Positions 22,453-33,169 of a stretch of 64,000 nt of DNA are shown here, in pieces. The notes under the pieces were generated by a model. The model saw only the letters and a program-made list of their open reading frames with translations, was not told where the DNA came from and did no database searches. This stretch comes from Phlebopus portentosus (lineage: Eukaryota; Basidiomycota; Agaricomycetes; Boletales; Boletinellaceae): assembly GCA_037892935.1 (NCBI GenBank), contig JAYXKI010000002.1, forward strand, positions 434,001 to 498,000. The letters are read 5' to 3'. The position numbers were made by a program, and so were the translations under genes. The number at the start of each line of letters is the position of its first letter. Within the stretch, counting starts at the first letter, position 1.

Positions 22453-22813
22453 GGAGGTCGTTGCCTGAGAGAGAGCATAACGGTGATCTTATATGAAACC
22501 TGCCGGTGGACGTCAGGTCACTGGCGCTGACATCGCGCCTATTAATATCAGGGTCGCAAGAGGCGCATACACGCCTGCTTCTCAGGAGAGCGAGCACTTG
22601 AACAGGTAAACCACAGTTGGTAAACCCGCTCGTGTCGGTAAACTCTATCATTAGTCAAAAGAAGGACGACCCATCGCGCGAAACAGAGACACAAAAGAAG
22701 CCATGCTCATGAACAAAAAACTATGATAGGCCAAAGCGTAAAAAAAGTTCTCACACTCGTATATGACAACGTATCCAGATCGTTACGATGAGAATGGAGT
22801 CGGGAAACCAAAA
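22453..22813. other. Short spacer upstream of the MFS gene
   Basis: It holds the MFS promoter and the 3' end of the PI-PLC gene, with nothing else recognised. Confidence 0.4.
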
Positions 22814-24311
22814 TTATTGAGTCTTTTCACTAGATGAGGCCGCCGATTTGAAATTACATTCCACCAACAAAGGCGCTACCCCGCTCGGCGTGATGAAGAA
22901 ATCTGTAAACACCCATCCACGAGGCGTAGCGCTTGATGACGGTGACAGATTTTGCAGCAACCATTCGCCGAGTCTTGCATTGACGCCCTCAACTCCAAGC
23001 TTCCAAGCAGGGAAGCCAAAGCCCTTCGCAACGACAGGTGGTAAGGCCAGCGGGAAGGAGCCGGCAGAAAAAAATGAGATGTTGAGTGTTGGTTGGGTAT
23101 ATCCGGTTGAAGGCGGCAAAAGAACCGCGGTAGCCAAAGAAACCTTATCTGGTATCGAAAAGAAAGAGGGTATATTATACCTATGAACAAGTGATTAGCC
23201 GGTGGCGTCTCAGAACGGTTAGCAACGTTACCAGTCACTGGTGCGGACAAGCGTGTCTTTGCATGTCCATTGGAATCCCTCCTTTAAGCTGTCTGGCCAG
23301 GTAGTTGGATGTATTCCCATGCCTTCGAGCCCGTTTTCCCATCCCGAGCCGTCACCGCCAAACCGGCTTAGCATTATTACTTTCCCTCTTACTTCACCGA
23401 GCTGCGGAATCCGATCTTCGAGAAACCACATGTCTCTTCCGCCAGCACCTCCGTAAATTTCATCATGTACGAGCTTTGAGAATTCCGAAGGCGGCGTTGT
23501 GTTGAAATCTTCCTGTTTGATCGACATGACTATCGTTTCCTTGCACGTTCGCTGATCGGTAAGGAATGCATGCGCAATTGACAACACGTTTTGGAACGAC
23601 GTCTTCTCAGGCATGATTCCGTGATGTGCGACAAGGCGACCGTCGACAACAGCCATGCGTATATCGAACACACGAATTCCGGATTGTAATTGTACGGAGA
23701 ACGGAGTATCCCGTGATTGACACTGCGAGATTGGCCATCCGTATAGTGAGAGACTATAGATTTGGGGTTCTTAGAGTCCTTCTTGGACTAACGATTTAAT
23801 GGACCTACGAATCATGAGTAGCTGAATTCCTGAAGGTCAGCCAATGTTCGACTTGCGCAAAGAAAATGTACCTACAGGGAAGACATAGCTCAGACAGACG
23901 TTTGGTGTCTGCTATATCCTTTAGGAAGCTGGAAAGATCTCTCCTCGGCAGGACGAAAATATCGCGCTTTGTAGACTTTCCCTCCTTGCTCTGAACGAGA
24001 TTCTATTTTGATAGAGTTTCGCGTACTTTCGAATTGATACTTACACGGAGAAGATACACCCTCCAGCCATTAGACTCATCTCCTTCATCATATAGCAAAG
24101 ACCATCCCTTTAGAGCTCGGGTAGCAAGACCGAAGGCCTTAAGCTCGCAAACACGAGCATCGCCTTGTAGACGAAGTTTCGCCTTCCATCGAGCACCAAC
24201 GGCGATGCTAGCAACCGAAGAAGCTAGAATTGGCGTATCCTTTGGTTCTTGTGTATGCACAGAGCTGATAGAGATCGTGCCAGATGTGAGATTGTGTACT
24301 GTTATAATCAT
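22814..24311 (-). CDS. PI-PLC X-domain protein
   Basis: The start MIITVHNLTSGTISISS opens an N-terminal beta-rich domain of about 95 residues. The catalytic X domain follows: CRNSATHDSLSLYGWPISQ with the first catalytic His, SGIRVFDIRMAVVDGRLVA then HHG with the second His, and ETIVMSIKQED. The C-terminal part has GWVFTDFFITPSGVAPLLVE. Several introns all preserve frame, e.g. SDW to YNIPSFFS across 23170-23225. Phosphatidylinositol-specific phospholipase-type chemistry is expected. There are no Y, C2 or PH domains, so this is the small bacterial-like type. No signal peptide is evident. Confidence 0.83.
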
Positions 24312-24649
24312 GTTCAATGTCGTTAGTAGCAAGCCTCAAGTTGAGGTCTGTGTATGTGTAGTCTAAGCCTTATAACAAGCGCGACGCGTCTTCTCACGGC
24401 ACGCACGTTCTACCCCTGTCCAAGCTTCTTAAAATTCCGCCACTCCACTCCAGGTCCCTTTCTGTGGACAGCTCTGCTTTTGCAGCCACTGACATATGTT
24501 GGTAGCTTAAGACTCTCAACGACTTTTCTTCAAGATTGGGTTTTCTTGTTCGCCAGAGTTACTTCTGCCGCGACAGGCCTCATATGCCATCTCTTGAATG
24601 CTCATCACTTCGAAGCTCTTCCAGCTGCGCACATGGCATCTACCCAGAT
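24312..24649. other. Divergent interval, PI-PLC / F-box
   Basis: It holds the 5' regions of two outward-facing genes. An in-frame ATG at 24584 could extend the F-box gene by 22 residues. Confidence 0.4.
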
Positions 24650-26301
24650 ATGGGGCCAGGCACCTTGAACTACGACATGTTTTTAGCCATAACAATGTTT
24701 CTGAATGTTTCTGATGTCGTGACGCTCAGCAAGGCGAGTAACAGATTAGAGCAAGTCACAACTTACTTTCCGCTCACGCAATACGAAGTGTTCTCGTCAC
24801 TTACGAGAGTATACCATGTCTCACGGGACCTGGGTTGTTCTCGGAAAAAATCTTGTCCTCAATGGCACGGCACTGCCGACGAAGGGATTCAAGACGCCAG
24901 ACGAACTGTCACCTCAAGAACTCAGAGAAGGCATTTTGAAAGCGGACAGGATCAACCGCGTCTGGACATCGCCAACAGCAAGAGCACGCGAGAGCATATC
25001 TATCGTTAATCGCTGCGATGCGCCCTACATCCGAATTCAGGACGGAATTTCCGCTGCAAAAGCCGATGATATTGTGCCTATTATTTCTGACATTATCCTG
25101 ATGCGGTCTGAGGACGGAATCATGATTTGGGATGTTTCTTCCTGCACCACCATGGTCGCGAAACTATTCTCGCATCAGTTGGACTTCAGCGGTCCCGAAG
25201 CATCATTCGATGTGGACTTCGAGTTGAAAAGCTTATATTGCACGGCGCTTTATCATGTAACGGATCGTAGTAGTATGGTGAAGCTTTTTAGACTGGACTT
25301 TGCGTTTATGGACAATCGAGCCACAGCGGTCGGGGAGTTAGGTATTTTTGAAGAGATCGCGTGCTTTCCGGGGTTTCAATCGCACATTTATTCTGGGAAG
25401 CCCCATGTCTTTCTGAAGGACCAAGTTCTAAGTGCGCAGGAGAGGCGACTTTGCCAACTATACATCCGGGACATCACCTATTTATTTTATATCGTTCTGG
25501 ACTGGGCTGAACAAAAGGCTGTCTTTGTCGACACAGAGATTGAAAACATGGTGAGCCCGTTCTTGAGTATCAGTGAAGAGATACTAAGCCTGCATAGGAT
25601 ATAATATCCTCCCATACCAGCTGGGACTCGTCTAAGGAGTTCCTGATCTTGAATGTGTACTACTCCAGAATTTTTATCATTTGTCGCAATTTTTACCTCT
25701 CCGGGAACCCGACGACATGTTTGACCCAGTAGCATTTGATGTCTTCAATCTTCCAAAACTTTCTCCGGCTCGATCGTACACCGCCAATTACGGGATTCAC
25801 AGACCCATAACTCCATCTCCATCTTTGCAGACGACGGTTCCAGTCACGATGCCCTGGCATAGTTTCAGGGGTCTGCATACTCCTGCAGCTTTGACAAGTG
25901 CCCACCTGAAAGTGGATTTGAAGGAAGGGCTTGCCACTCGTTATATCGTGTTCATCCAACTCCCAGCTATCAATTCCCCTGGGACGCGATATTCATGTAT
26001 CGTTGACGCGGGGAGGGAAGTGTCCGCAGGACCGACTATGTCAGTGCGATATGGCGCGGTTGCGTGGGTCGAAGGCGAATATCGTGACCTCCAAGATATT
26101 CGAATCTGCCGAGTGCTCTTTCCACCGCCAAATGAGTTCCAGCCTTCTTGCACCCCGCTTCTTCCGAATGGTCGACCAATCCGACTCCAATCTGGATATC
26201 GAGACAACTATCGTGGACTCAAATCACTTTCGCTTGATGTGGTACATGGTAGACTCTTTCTAGTGTACGAAACTGGACAAGTCACTGCTCTGTGTTTCTG
26301 A
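24650..26301 (+). CDS. F-box protein with fungal C-terminal repeat region
   Basis: Exon 1 starts MGPGTLNYDMFLAITMFLNV and ends at LSK. A 55-nt GC-AG intron (24734-24788, donor AAG|GCGAGT) joins it to CSRHLREYTMSHGTW, completing the F-box helices (LSK-C-SRHLREYT). The long exon continues with ELREGILKADRINRVWTSP and beta-strand-like repeats (GIMIWDVSSCTTMVAKLF, FQSHIYSGKPHVFLKD). A second intron begins GTGAGC after ENM. The last exon is open from about 25681 and ends ETGQVTALCF. The join near 25600-25690 could not be solved cleanly, so either an intron is unrecognised or there is a frameshift. F-box proteins bring substrates to SCF ubiquitin ligases. Confidence 0.6.
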
Positions 26302-26519
26302 TAACTACTAGACTCTAGTTTAATGCCGAATTTTCTGTCTTCAATATTAGAGTTTCCTGTGGGAAATCACTACCAATTTGGAACACCTGAAGTTTTGATT
26401 CTCGATGACTCACTCAATTTACATGGTGTAAAATAAAGACATCTGCTCGCTGGATGCCATCCTCATCTCTCCCGATTTTGTATACCAACCGTTCGCTATC
26501 GTTAAACCACATTGTTAGC

Positions 26520-28253
26520 ATGGCATCTCAGGGACTATCGCAAGATGTGGAAGGGATCAAGCTAGTAGACGGCGGCGATGCCCAGACGTGTGTGTTGTTC
26601 GGTCTTCCTCCATTGGTTTGTCTGATTTAGACTTGAACAGGTCAACGGCACCGGGAATACCGTTAGATGGACCTGTGATAGAGGCTGCAAAGCCGTCGAC
26701 AGGTGCTCATGAGCAGGTCGTGACACCGTGGGATGTGCAGGGCTCTGTGTCGACAGACGGAAAGCAATTGGCGATCGACTACGACAAGCTGATACAGCAA
26801 TTCGGCACGCGACGTGTCGATGACGCGCTCCTAGAACGCTTTGAGCGACTGACGGGCCATCGACCACATCCTCTTCTGCGGCGCGGGAGTTTCTTCTCGC
26901 ATCGGTCGGTGGCGTTGTGTCCGTGATGAAGCTGAAGCGCTGATATTATGATCAGAGAGTTTGACAAAATCCTTGATCGATATGAGCAAGGAAAGCCGTT
27001 CTTCTTATATACTGGGCGGGGGCCAAGTAGTGATAGCATGCATCTGGGGCATATGATCCCGTTCGTTTTCACAAAGTGAGTATATACGCCCTACCAATCA
27101 TATCGTTGGACTCATCAGTGTTATAAGATGGTTGCAAGACGTTTTCGATGTGCCTTTGGTCATACAACTGACGGGTGAGCCCCATGATCTGATCTGACGC
27201 CACCTTTGTCTGATCCGAGATAGACGATGAGAAGTTCCTTTTCAAACATGAACTCAAGCCGGAGCAGACGTACAAATATGCACAAGAAAATGCAAAGGAT
27301 ATCATTGCAGTTGGTTTCAATCGTGAAAAGACATTCGTATTCAGCGATTATGATTTCGTCGGAGGAGCGTTCTACAAGAACGTATCTAAGATTTCACGCC
27401 AAATTACGATAAACCAGGCAAAAGCGACGTTCGGATTCAACGACTCGTATGTTGCCTGGGCCCTTTCACTCACGAGTGACCTTTTTGAGCTCATCGTAAT
27501 TTAGGGATAACATCGGCAAAATTCACTTCGCCGCCATCCAAGCCGCACCTTCCTTCTCGAACTCTTTCCCGCAGATTTTCGGCGAGATCACCAATGTACC
27601 GTCGCTTATTCCGTGCGCCATAGATCAGGATCCATATTTCCGACTCACTCGAGACGTAGCTGTAAAACTCAAATACCCCAAACCTGCTCTTCTTCACTCG
27701 AAATTCTTCCCGGCGCTACAAGGACCACAAACGAAGATGAGCGCATCAGATCCAAATTCCTCTATTTTCATGACGGACAAACCAAACGAAATAAAGAATA
27801 AGATTAATAGACATGGGTTCTCTGGTGGTCAGGAGACAGTGGAAGAGCATAGACGACTAGGAGGAAACCCCGACGTGGATGTCAGTTATCAGTATCTCAG
27901 CTTTTTCTTAGACGATGATGAAGAGCTGAAGAAGATTTACGATGTATGCTTCCACTTTGTTTATCATTAACTTTGTGCTGATACAGGCGATGTAGGATTA
28001 CAAGGCGGGCGCTCTCTTGACGGGACAACTAAAGGCCAGGTGCATTGCTGTTCTTCAGCAGTTCATCAAGGAATTCCAATACGTGCGTGTTTTTTTTTCC
28101 CGTCTTTATGGAGTATTCCTTCTCGAACTTGAGTTTGGTTCACAGCGAAGAGCTAAGGTCACGAATGATGAGCTCAAATACTTCATGGACGCCTCTAGAA
28201 AGATTAATCCAAGCATTGGGAAATGTGTCGCACAACAGGCACCTTCGACTTGA
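26520..28253 (+). CDS. WRS1: Cytosolic tryptophanyl-tRNA synthetase
   Basis: It starts [19 protein letters not shown]. Class I signatures are present: the HIGH equivalent in [15 protein letters not shown] and the KMSKS equivalent in [17 protein letters not shown]. Other family segments are [38 protein letters not shown] and [19 protein letters not shown]. The C-terminus has [20 protein letters not shown] and [17 protein letters not shown]. It charges tRNA-Trp for cytosolic translation. At least six short introns; no mitochondrial targeting peptide. Confidence 0.96.
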
Positions 28254-28842
28254 CTGATGGTAATTGTGTATTTTGTATGTATAGAAAACGATGATACAGG
28301 GTATGTTTTATACGGATGCTATATTGGTCTATCCGTTGTTTTCCACATCAACTGCGGATGAGATGATGTTCGTCGTCAAACTGAAAGGGTCTTCTGGCTG
28401 ATTTGCATTCCGTAGATGTGGATCAACTGAATTGAGCAAAAAACTTCGTGATGAGATCAGCAATCGCCGGTTGCCGGTTATCTTTAGATTCTTTTTTTCA
28501 AGTTGAGATCCAAAAGGCTTTGTCCAGCAAGCAAACATGAATGAGCCACTGAAATAAGGCGAATTCATACAAACAGGGGGCGCACATCATCGTAGAGTGT
28601 GGCCTCCCAAAGGAAGAATAGAATAAAAAGATATGGATGAGTCACATCGTGGCTATGCAAATTATTAAGTAATTGAGTCGGAGTTTGAAATGCAAAGGTA
28701 TATAAGGGCGGGTGTCGCGCATTCAACACCCCCCGCTTCCACCCACCAATTTAGCACAGCCACGTGCTTGTCTAATTTTTCTTTTCCTTTAACGCCATTT
28801 GCCGTCGTTCCGCTGCCGCTTGATTCTTCATTGCTGTCCTCC
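28254..28842. other. TBP upstream region
   Basis: It separates the TrpRS 3' end from the TBP start. It contains the TATA-like element listed separately and a CT-rich leader just before the ATG. Confidence 0.45.
28699..28706 (+). promoter_or_regulatory. TATA box of the TBP gene
   Basis: TATATAAG lies about 137 bp upstream of the TBP start codon, followed by a pyrimidine-rich leader. This suggests a TATA-driven promoter for the TATA-binding protein itself. Confidence 0.45.
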
Positions 28843-29938
28843 ATGTCCTTACCATCACGCCCTGTTGCTTTTGGCCGCGCGCAGCCACAGCAAAGCCAAT
28901 ACGTGCAACAGCAGCTGCAGGCTCAGCAGGCGCTTCAGGCCCAGCAACAACAGCAGCAGCAACACAATCAACAGCAAAATACTCAGCCAACTGCACCGCA
29001 GACCAATGGCATCGCACTTCCTGGGCCATCGAGCTATTCGTTACCGGGCGGATATTCTTTCCCTTCTGTCCAGCCTGTGGCTCAACCATCGTACACAATT
29101 AAGCCACAGACGCAAAGTAATGCATTGCCTGGCCCTTTGTCGACGTCGAGCCCTCCTGCGCAGAGTGGCGTTCCTGCAACGCCTGCTCCGCTCTCCCTTG
29201 AGCAACAACATATTACTGCCGTCGAAGGCATAATTCCTACCCTTCAGAATATTGTCGCTACCGTGAACCTTGACTGTCGCTTGGATTTGAAGACCATTGC
29301 ACTGCATGCACGCAATGCGGAATATAATCCTAAGGTAAGTATTTCATGTGTCCTCACCCGCTAGGTGCCTGTGCTTCCCTTGCACTGTCACCAGCGTTTT
29401 GCAGCCGTCATCATGCGCATTCGCGAGCCTAAGACGACTGCTCTCATCTTCGCGTCGGGCAAGATGGTTGTCACGGGTGCCAAGTCCGAGGATGATTCGA
29501 GATTGGCATCGCGCAAGTACGCGCGTATCGTACAAAAGCTTGGCTTCGACGCCAAATTCTCTGAATTCAAGATTCAGAATATCGTTGGTAGCTGTGATGT
29601 GAAGTTCCCGATTCGCTTGGAGGGTCTTGCATACAGCCACGGACAGTTCAGTAGCTATGAGCCTGAGGTTCGTATAGCCATTCTTGTCTTTAGGACAGTG
29701 GACTGAACTTGAACAGCTATTCCCTGGTCTCATCTACCGCATGATCAAGCCTAAAGTAGTGCTGCTGATCTTCGTCTCCGGCAAAATTGTACTTACCGGC
29801 GCAAAGGTAGATATTCTCGTATGTTTCGGGAATCGTCTTGTTTGCTGACACTGTTCGCGTGATCTCCAGGTCAGAGAAGAGATTTACACCGCATTCAACA
29901 CAATATATACCGTGTTGTGCGAATTCCGCAAGCCGTAA
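28843..29938 (+). CDS. SPT15: TATA-box-binding protein (TBP)
   Basis: An N-terminal region of about 115 residues is rich in Gln and Pro, with a run of seven Q interrupted by H and N. The saddle domain follows as two repeats: [20 protein letters not shown] to [18 protein letters not shown], then [18 protein letters not shown] to [18 protein letters not shown]. It ends [11 protein letters not shown]. Three introns are visible, at EYNPK, after EPE and after TGAK. It is the core factor for RNA polymerase I, II and III initiation. Confidence 0.97.
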
Positions 29939-31938
29939 TGAGCGATGCAGTTGCACTTTTTCCTACTTCAACTCTTTTTTCTCCTCGTTGACTTAACGCA
30001 CATCCACGAGGTTTTTCTGCCACCAGATCCAACACTCGTCCCAGATTGGACGTGTACCTGTGCTCCGTCGTTGTGCTTTTGATCTCCTACACCACAAAAT
30101 ATTGCTTTACATTATTACTTTGTTTCTTTGTCTCTGAACGAACTTTTACGTGCGCTTTTCTTTGACATTTTCTCTTTCATCATGACGCAATATCCGCCGA
30201 GCTCCCATATCATCCACGCAAGAAAATTTTCTTCTTTCTTTCATTTTTTGGTCATTCGTAGTGTACTTTGTCGTCTATACATATACTCTGTAGAACAGAA
30301 TGAGAAGATTTTTCCAGGAGTATTTTATTTCGTTCCCGCAATGGTGAGCAAGGAGGAAAAACGTGCGTTTGCTTAGATAATTGACTTGGTCACGTGCTCT
30401 TGTTGCTTGATTGTTCGTGTTCGAATCCGCGCAGTATTTTCATATTTTCTACTTACAATTAGGCATTAGGCACCGAGAGCCTGAACGTCTTGCAGAACAG
30501 CACTGGTATCGAAACCTCGATGGCATCAATCTGGCGGATTTTTGCGACAACTCACGGTCGCCGGTCACGACGCCATTTCGTGTCCAGCAAGCCGAGTAAA
30601 TTAATAACAGGCAACGTGAGTGTGTTCTTGGTGTCTGCCATGCTTATCAAGATGCTGCGTCTATTCGTGGCGTCGGGAACCGTGAAATGTGAGAACGCTC
30701 TTCTGACACAGCGACATCTGCGGCACACAATGCAGGATTGTGCCATTTAGTGCCGCTGGACTAAGGGAGATGGAAGAGAACATAAACCACGCATATGGTA
30801 TGGATAAAAGTAAAGGAAACAACGTTTCCATCTGTATGCATTAGCTTTTTAACACTTCCTTTCATCCGGACACGGTTGATAACTCCCAGCGAAGCGTACT
30901 CCTGTTGATTCCCGTTTTCCCTGGAAAGATAAATGGATTCAAAAGCTGCCCTGGAAAGTGTGTCGTTCTTGTGGTGGATTCGGAATGATGCTTCTCATGT
31001 CAAATGCCATAGGACCGAGGGTAGGCACAGTATCGCATAGGTGGTGCTAGTTGTTCCAACACTAACCGAGAACAGTCTTGGTTTTCTCATGATGCGCTAA
31101 GTGCTTAGGAGCATTGTCCAAGTAACCAAGGTTTTTACTTGGGCAACTGCTCAAGAATCGAAGGGAAAAGTCGAAATCTCGAATCTATTGGTTCAGATCG
31201 ACCCCCTACCTTGAGGATAGGCTTGGACTAATATATAGACCACGCGATTACTTCTTCTGGGTATGTTGATAGTATAGGCTGTAGTGTATTACTGATTTCG
31301 ATCTCCGAAACAAGTTCATATATGCTGTGTCTGCTTCGTCCTTTTGCAATAGTGAGTTCTATGGTTTGCACCAATTTGCCACTCAACAAAGCTCAACTAC
31401 ATGGAATGCCAGGCCTAGTCCGTAATGCAGAGCAACCGAATAATGGTGAGTTTAAATCGAATCCTCTCCTTAAAGTAATCCAAGATGATCATCAGTAACA
31501 GATCTGTGAAAAGCCAGTGAAAAGTCGAGATCCGTCGGGATCCGTTGATAGTTATTCTTACATTCTGATCACGGTCAAAAGAAGTTGAATTAACGCTCAG
31601 GCTCCGGTTAAATCTGATCGGCGAGGCGCGGCACCGACGCATCCTATCAGGCGTACTTGGTGTAGTTTCATATGTCATATTATAAAAAGATGCGCTAATC
31701 CAGACTGTCCTGGTAGTTCTTCCCCTCCCCTGTCCCTATCCTCCCCATCCTTATTTTACCCCTCGTGTCTGCTCTCCCTCGTCGCTCACCCCATTAACAT
31801 GAGCTCCAATTTAATTGGCAATGGCCGGTGCGCCCCTTGTCTGGAATTTTGTCTGAGGAAAGCAACTGATAATTTCGTTAAAGCGTCGCTCCGCGTCTCG
31901 CCACTGCTTCCCGAGGGAAAGGAAACTCGAAACCTTCG
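29939..31938. other. 2-kb interval with no gene recognised
   Basis: It begins with the TBP 3' region. Several short frames (for example 30490-30750 plus and 31415-31678 minus) lack recognisable content or splice context. A pyrimidine-rich stretch at 31715-31800 is probably the leader of the following gene. Confidence 0.5.
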
Positions 31939-32547
31939 ATGCTCAAGCGATTAAAGAAGCTCGTTCGCAAGTCTCAAGCGGAGACTCCTCGACAACAACC
32001 TGAAGCTTCGACATCTTCGATGGAGCATCGACGCCGTGTAGAGGCTCTTAAGTCATGTGGCCTTCTCAAACAAAGCGTCAAGTATGGAGCTCCCTATCGC
32101 GATGAGGAGGAGGATGCTAAGACAATCATGTCTCCTGCCACTGAGAAGCTCTGGGAGGAAGACACGGAGGATAAGAAGGATCTCATCATTCTTCACGACA
32201 AGGTGGATCATCTCATGGTACTTCCCTTTAGTATATCAATCTGATCGTGGACGTAATTTGAATAGGCCGATGAACTCCTTTCGGGAAAGGGTGTTATTCT
32301 CAGCACCGTTGACGAGAAATTGATGCCCGTGTGTACGCCGACAACTCCGCGACCCCGACTATCCATATGTACAGCTTCGCATTCTTTTGGTTCAGACAGT
32401 GCCTCGACTGTTGAGTCTGACTCGAGTACGTTGACGCCCGGACACCCACCGATACGCATGCGACGAATAGGCAGCTTGACCGAAGAAATCGACCAAATTG
32501 AGGATGAGGAAAGTAGGCGTCTAGCGCAGGCCGCTTTCCTCTCCTAG
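31939..32547 (+). CDS. Hypothetical protein, two exons
   Basis: It starts MLKRLKKLVRKSQAETPRQQ after a CT-rich leader. A 45-nt intron (GTACTTCC...TTTGAATAG) joins HLM to ADELLSGKGVILSTVDEK. The product, about 185 residues, has a basic N-terminus, an acidic middle (RDEEEDAKTIM), a Ser/Thr/Pro-rich section and an acidic helix (LTEEIDQIEDEESRRLAQA). No domain is recognised. In-frame splicing and composition support a real gene, possibly a regulatory or scaffold protein. Confidence 0.6.
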
Positions 32548-33169
32548 GTTGTATTGACTCCGTTCCGGAATTTCCAAACATCATATCACGATCAACGATC
32601 AGTGCTTTTCTTCAGCACGTCCTTATCCGCATCAACCCACTCATCGTTCAATAATCATATCTATTGCTATTTATTTGAACCCAGTTTTTAGTTCTACGCC
32701 GATAATCATTTATTACGTTTCACTTCGCTTGGAGGAGAATTTCCCCATCGCATCATCCCGTAATTCCCTTGTACATGTATCATGCGTCTGACTACCTATC
32801 ACGCACCCTCTCGTACTTCCCTCCATTCGTATACCTCTGGTATCTGTACTATTTCCTGCCCGCCAAATTAGCCACGCGCATCATACACCTCTTGATACCC
32901 TGCGATCACTCTCTTTCTTCACCTTACGACCCAAAAGAATCTCAGCGCTTAAAATTTCTTGCTGCCGTTTTCAATAGAGATATATTGTATATGCATCCAG
33001 CTGTTGTAATCGAAGCTTCAAAAACCAAATCATCCCATTATTTTATTCCAAATTATAGATGTCGAAGTACAGTACAGGTTATTATACTTCTTCTACAGCT
33101 AACAGCATGATAATATACGAAGCATAAATTAGGTTCAAGGTCATGAGCAAGGCGAAAGCGTAATCTCCT
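32548..33169. other. Convergent 3' interval
   Basis: It lies between the 3' ends of the hypothetical gene and MIP1. It is AT-rich, with no supported coding exon. Confidence 0.45.

Noticed and set aside
28772..29098. Minus-strand frame rich in Ala/Val
   Set aside because: It is the complement of the TBP glutamine-rich exon; CAG/CAA repeats create open frames on both strands.
30405..30440. tRNA-like T-loop word (GTTCGAATCC)
   Set aside because: The flanking arms do not pair and no matching acceptor, D or anticodon arms are found.
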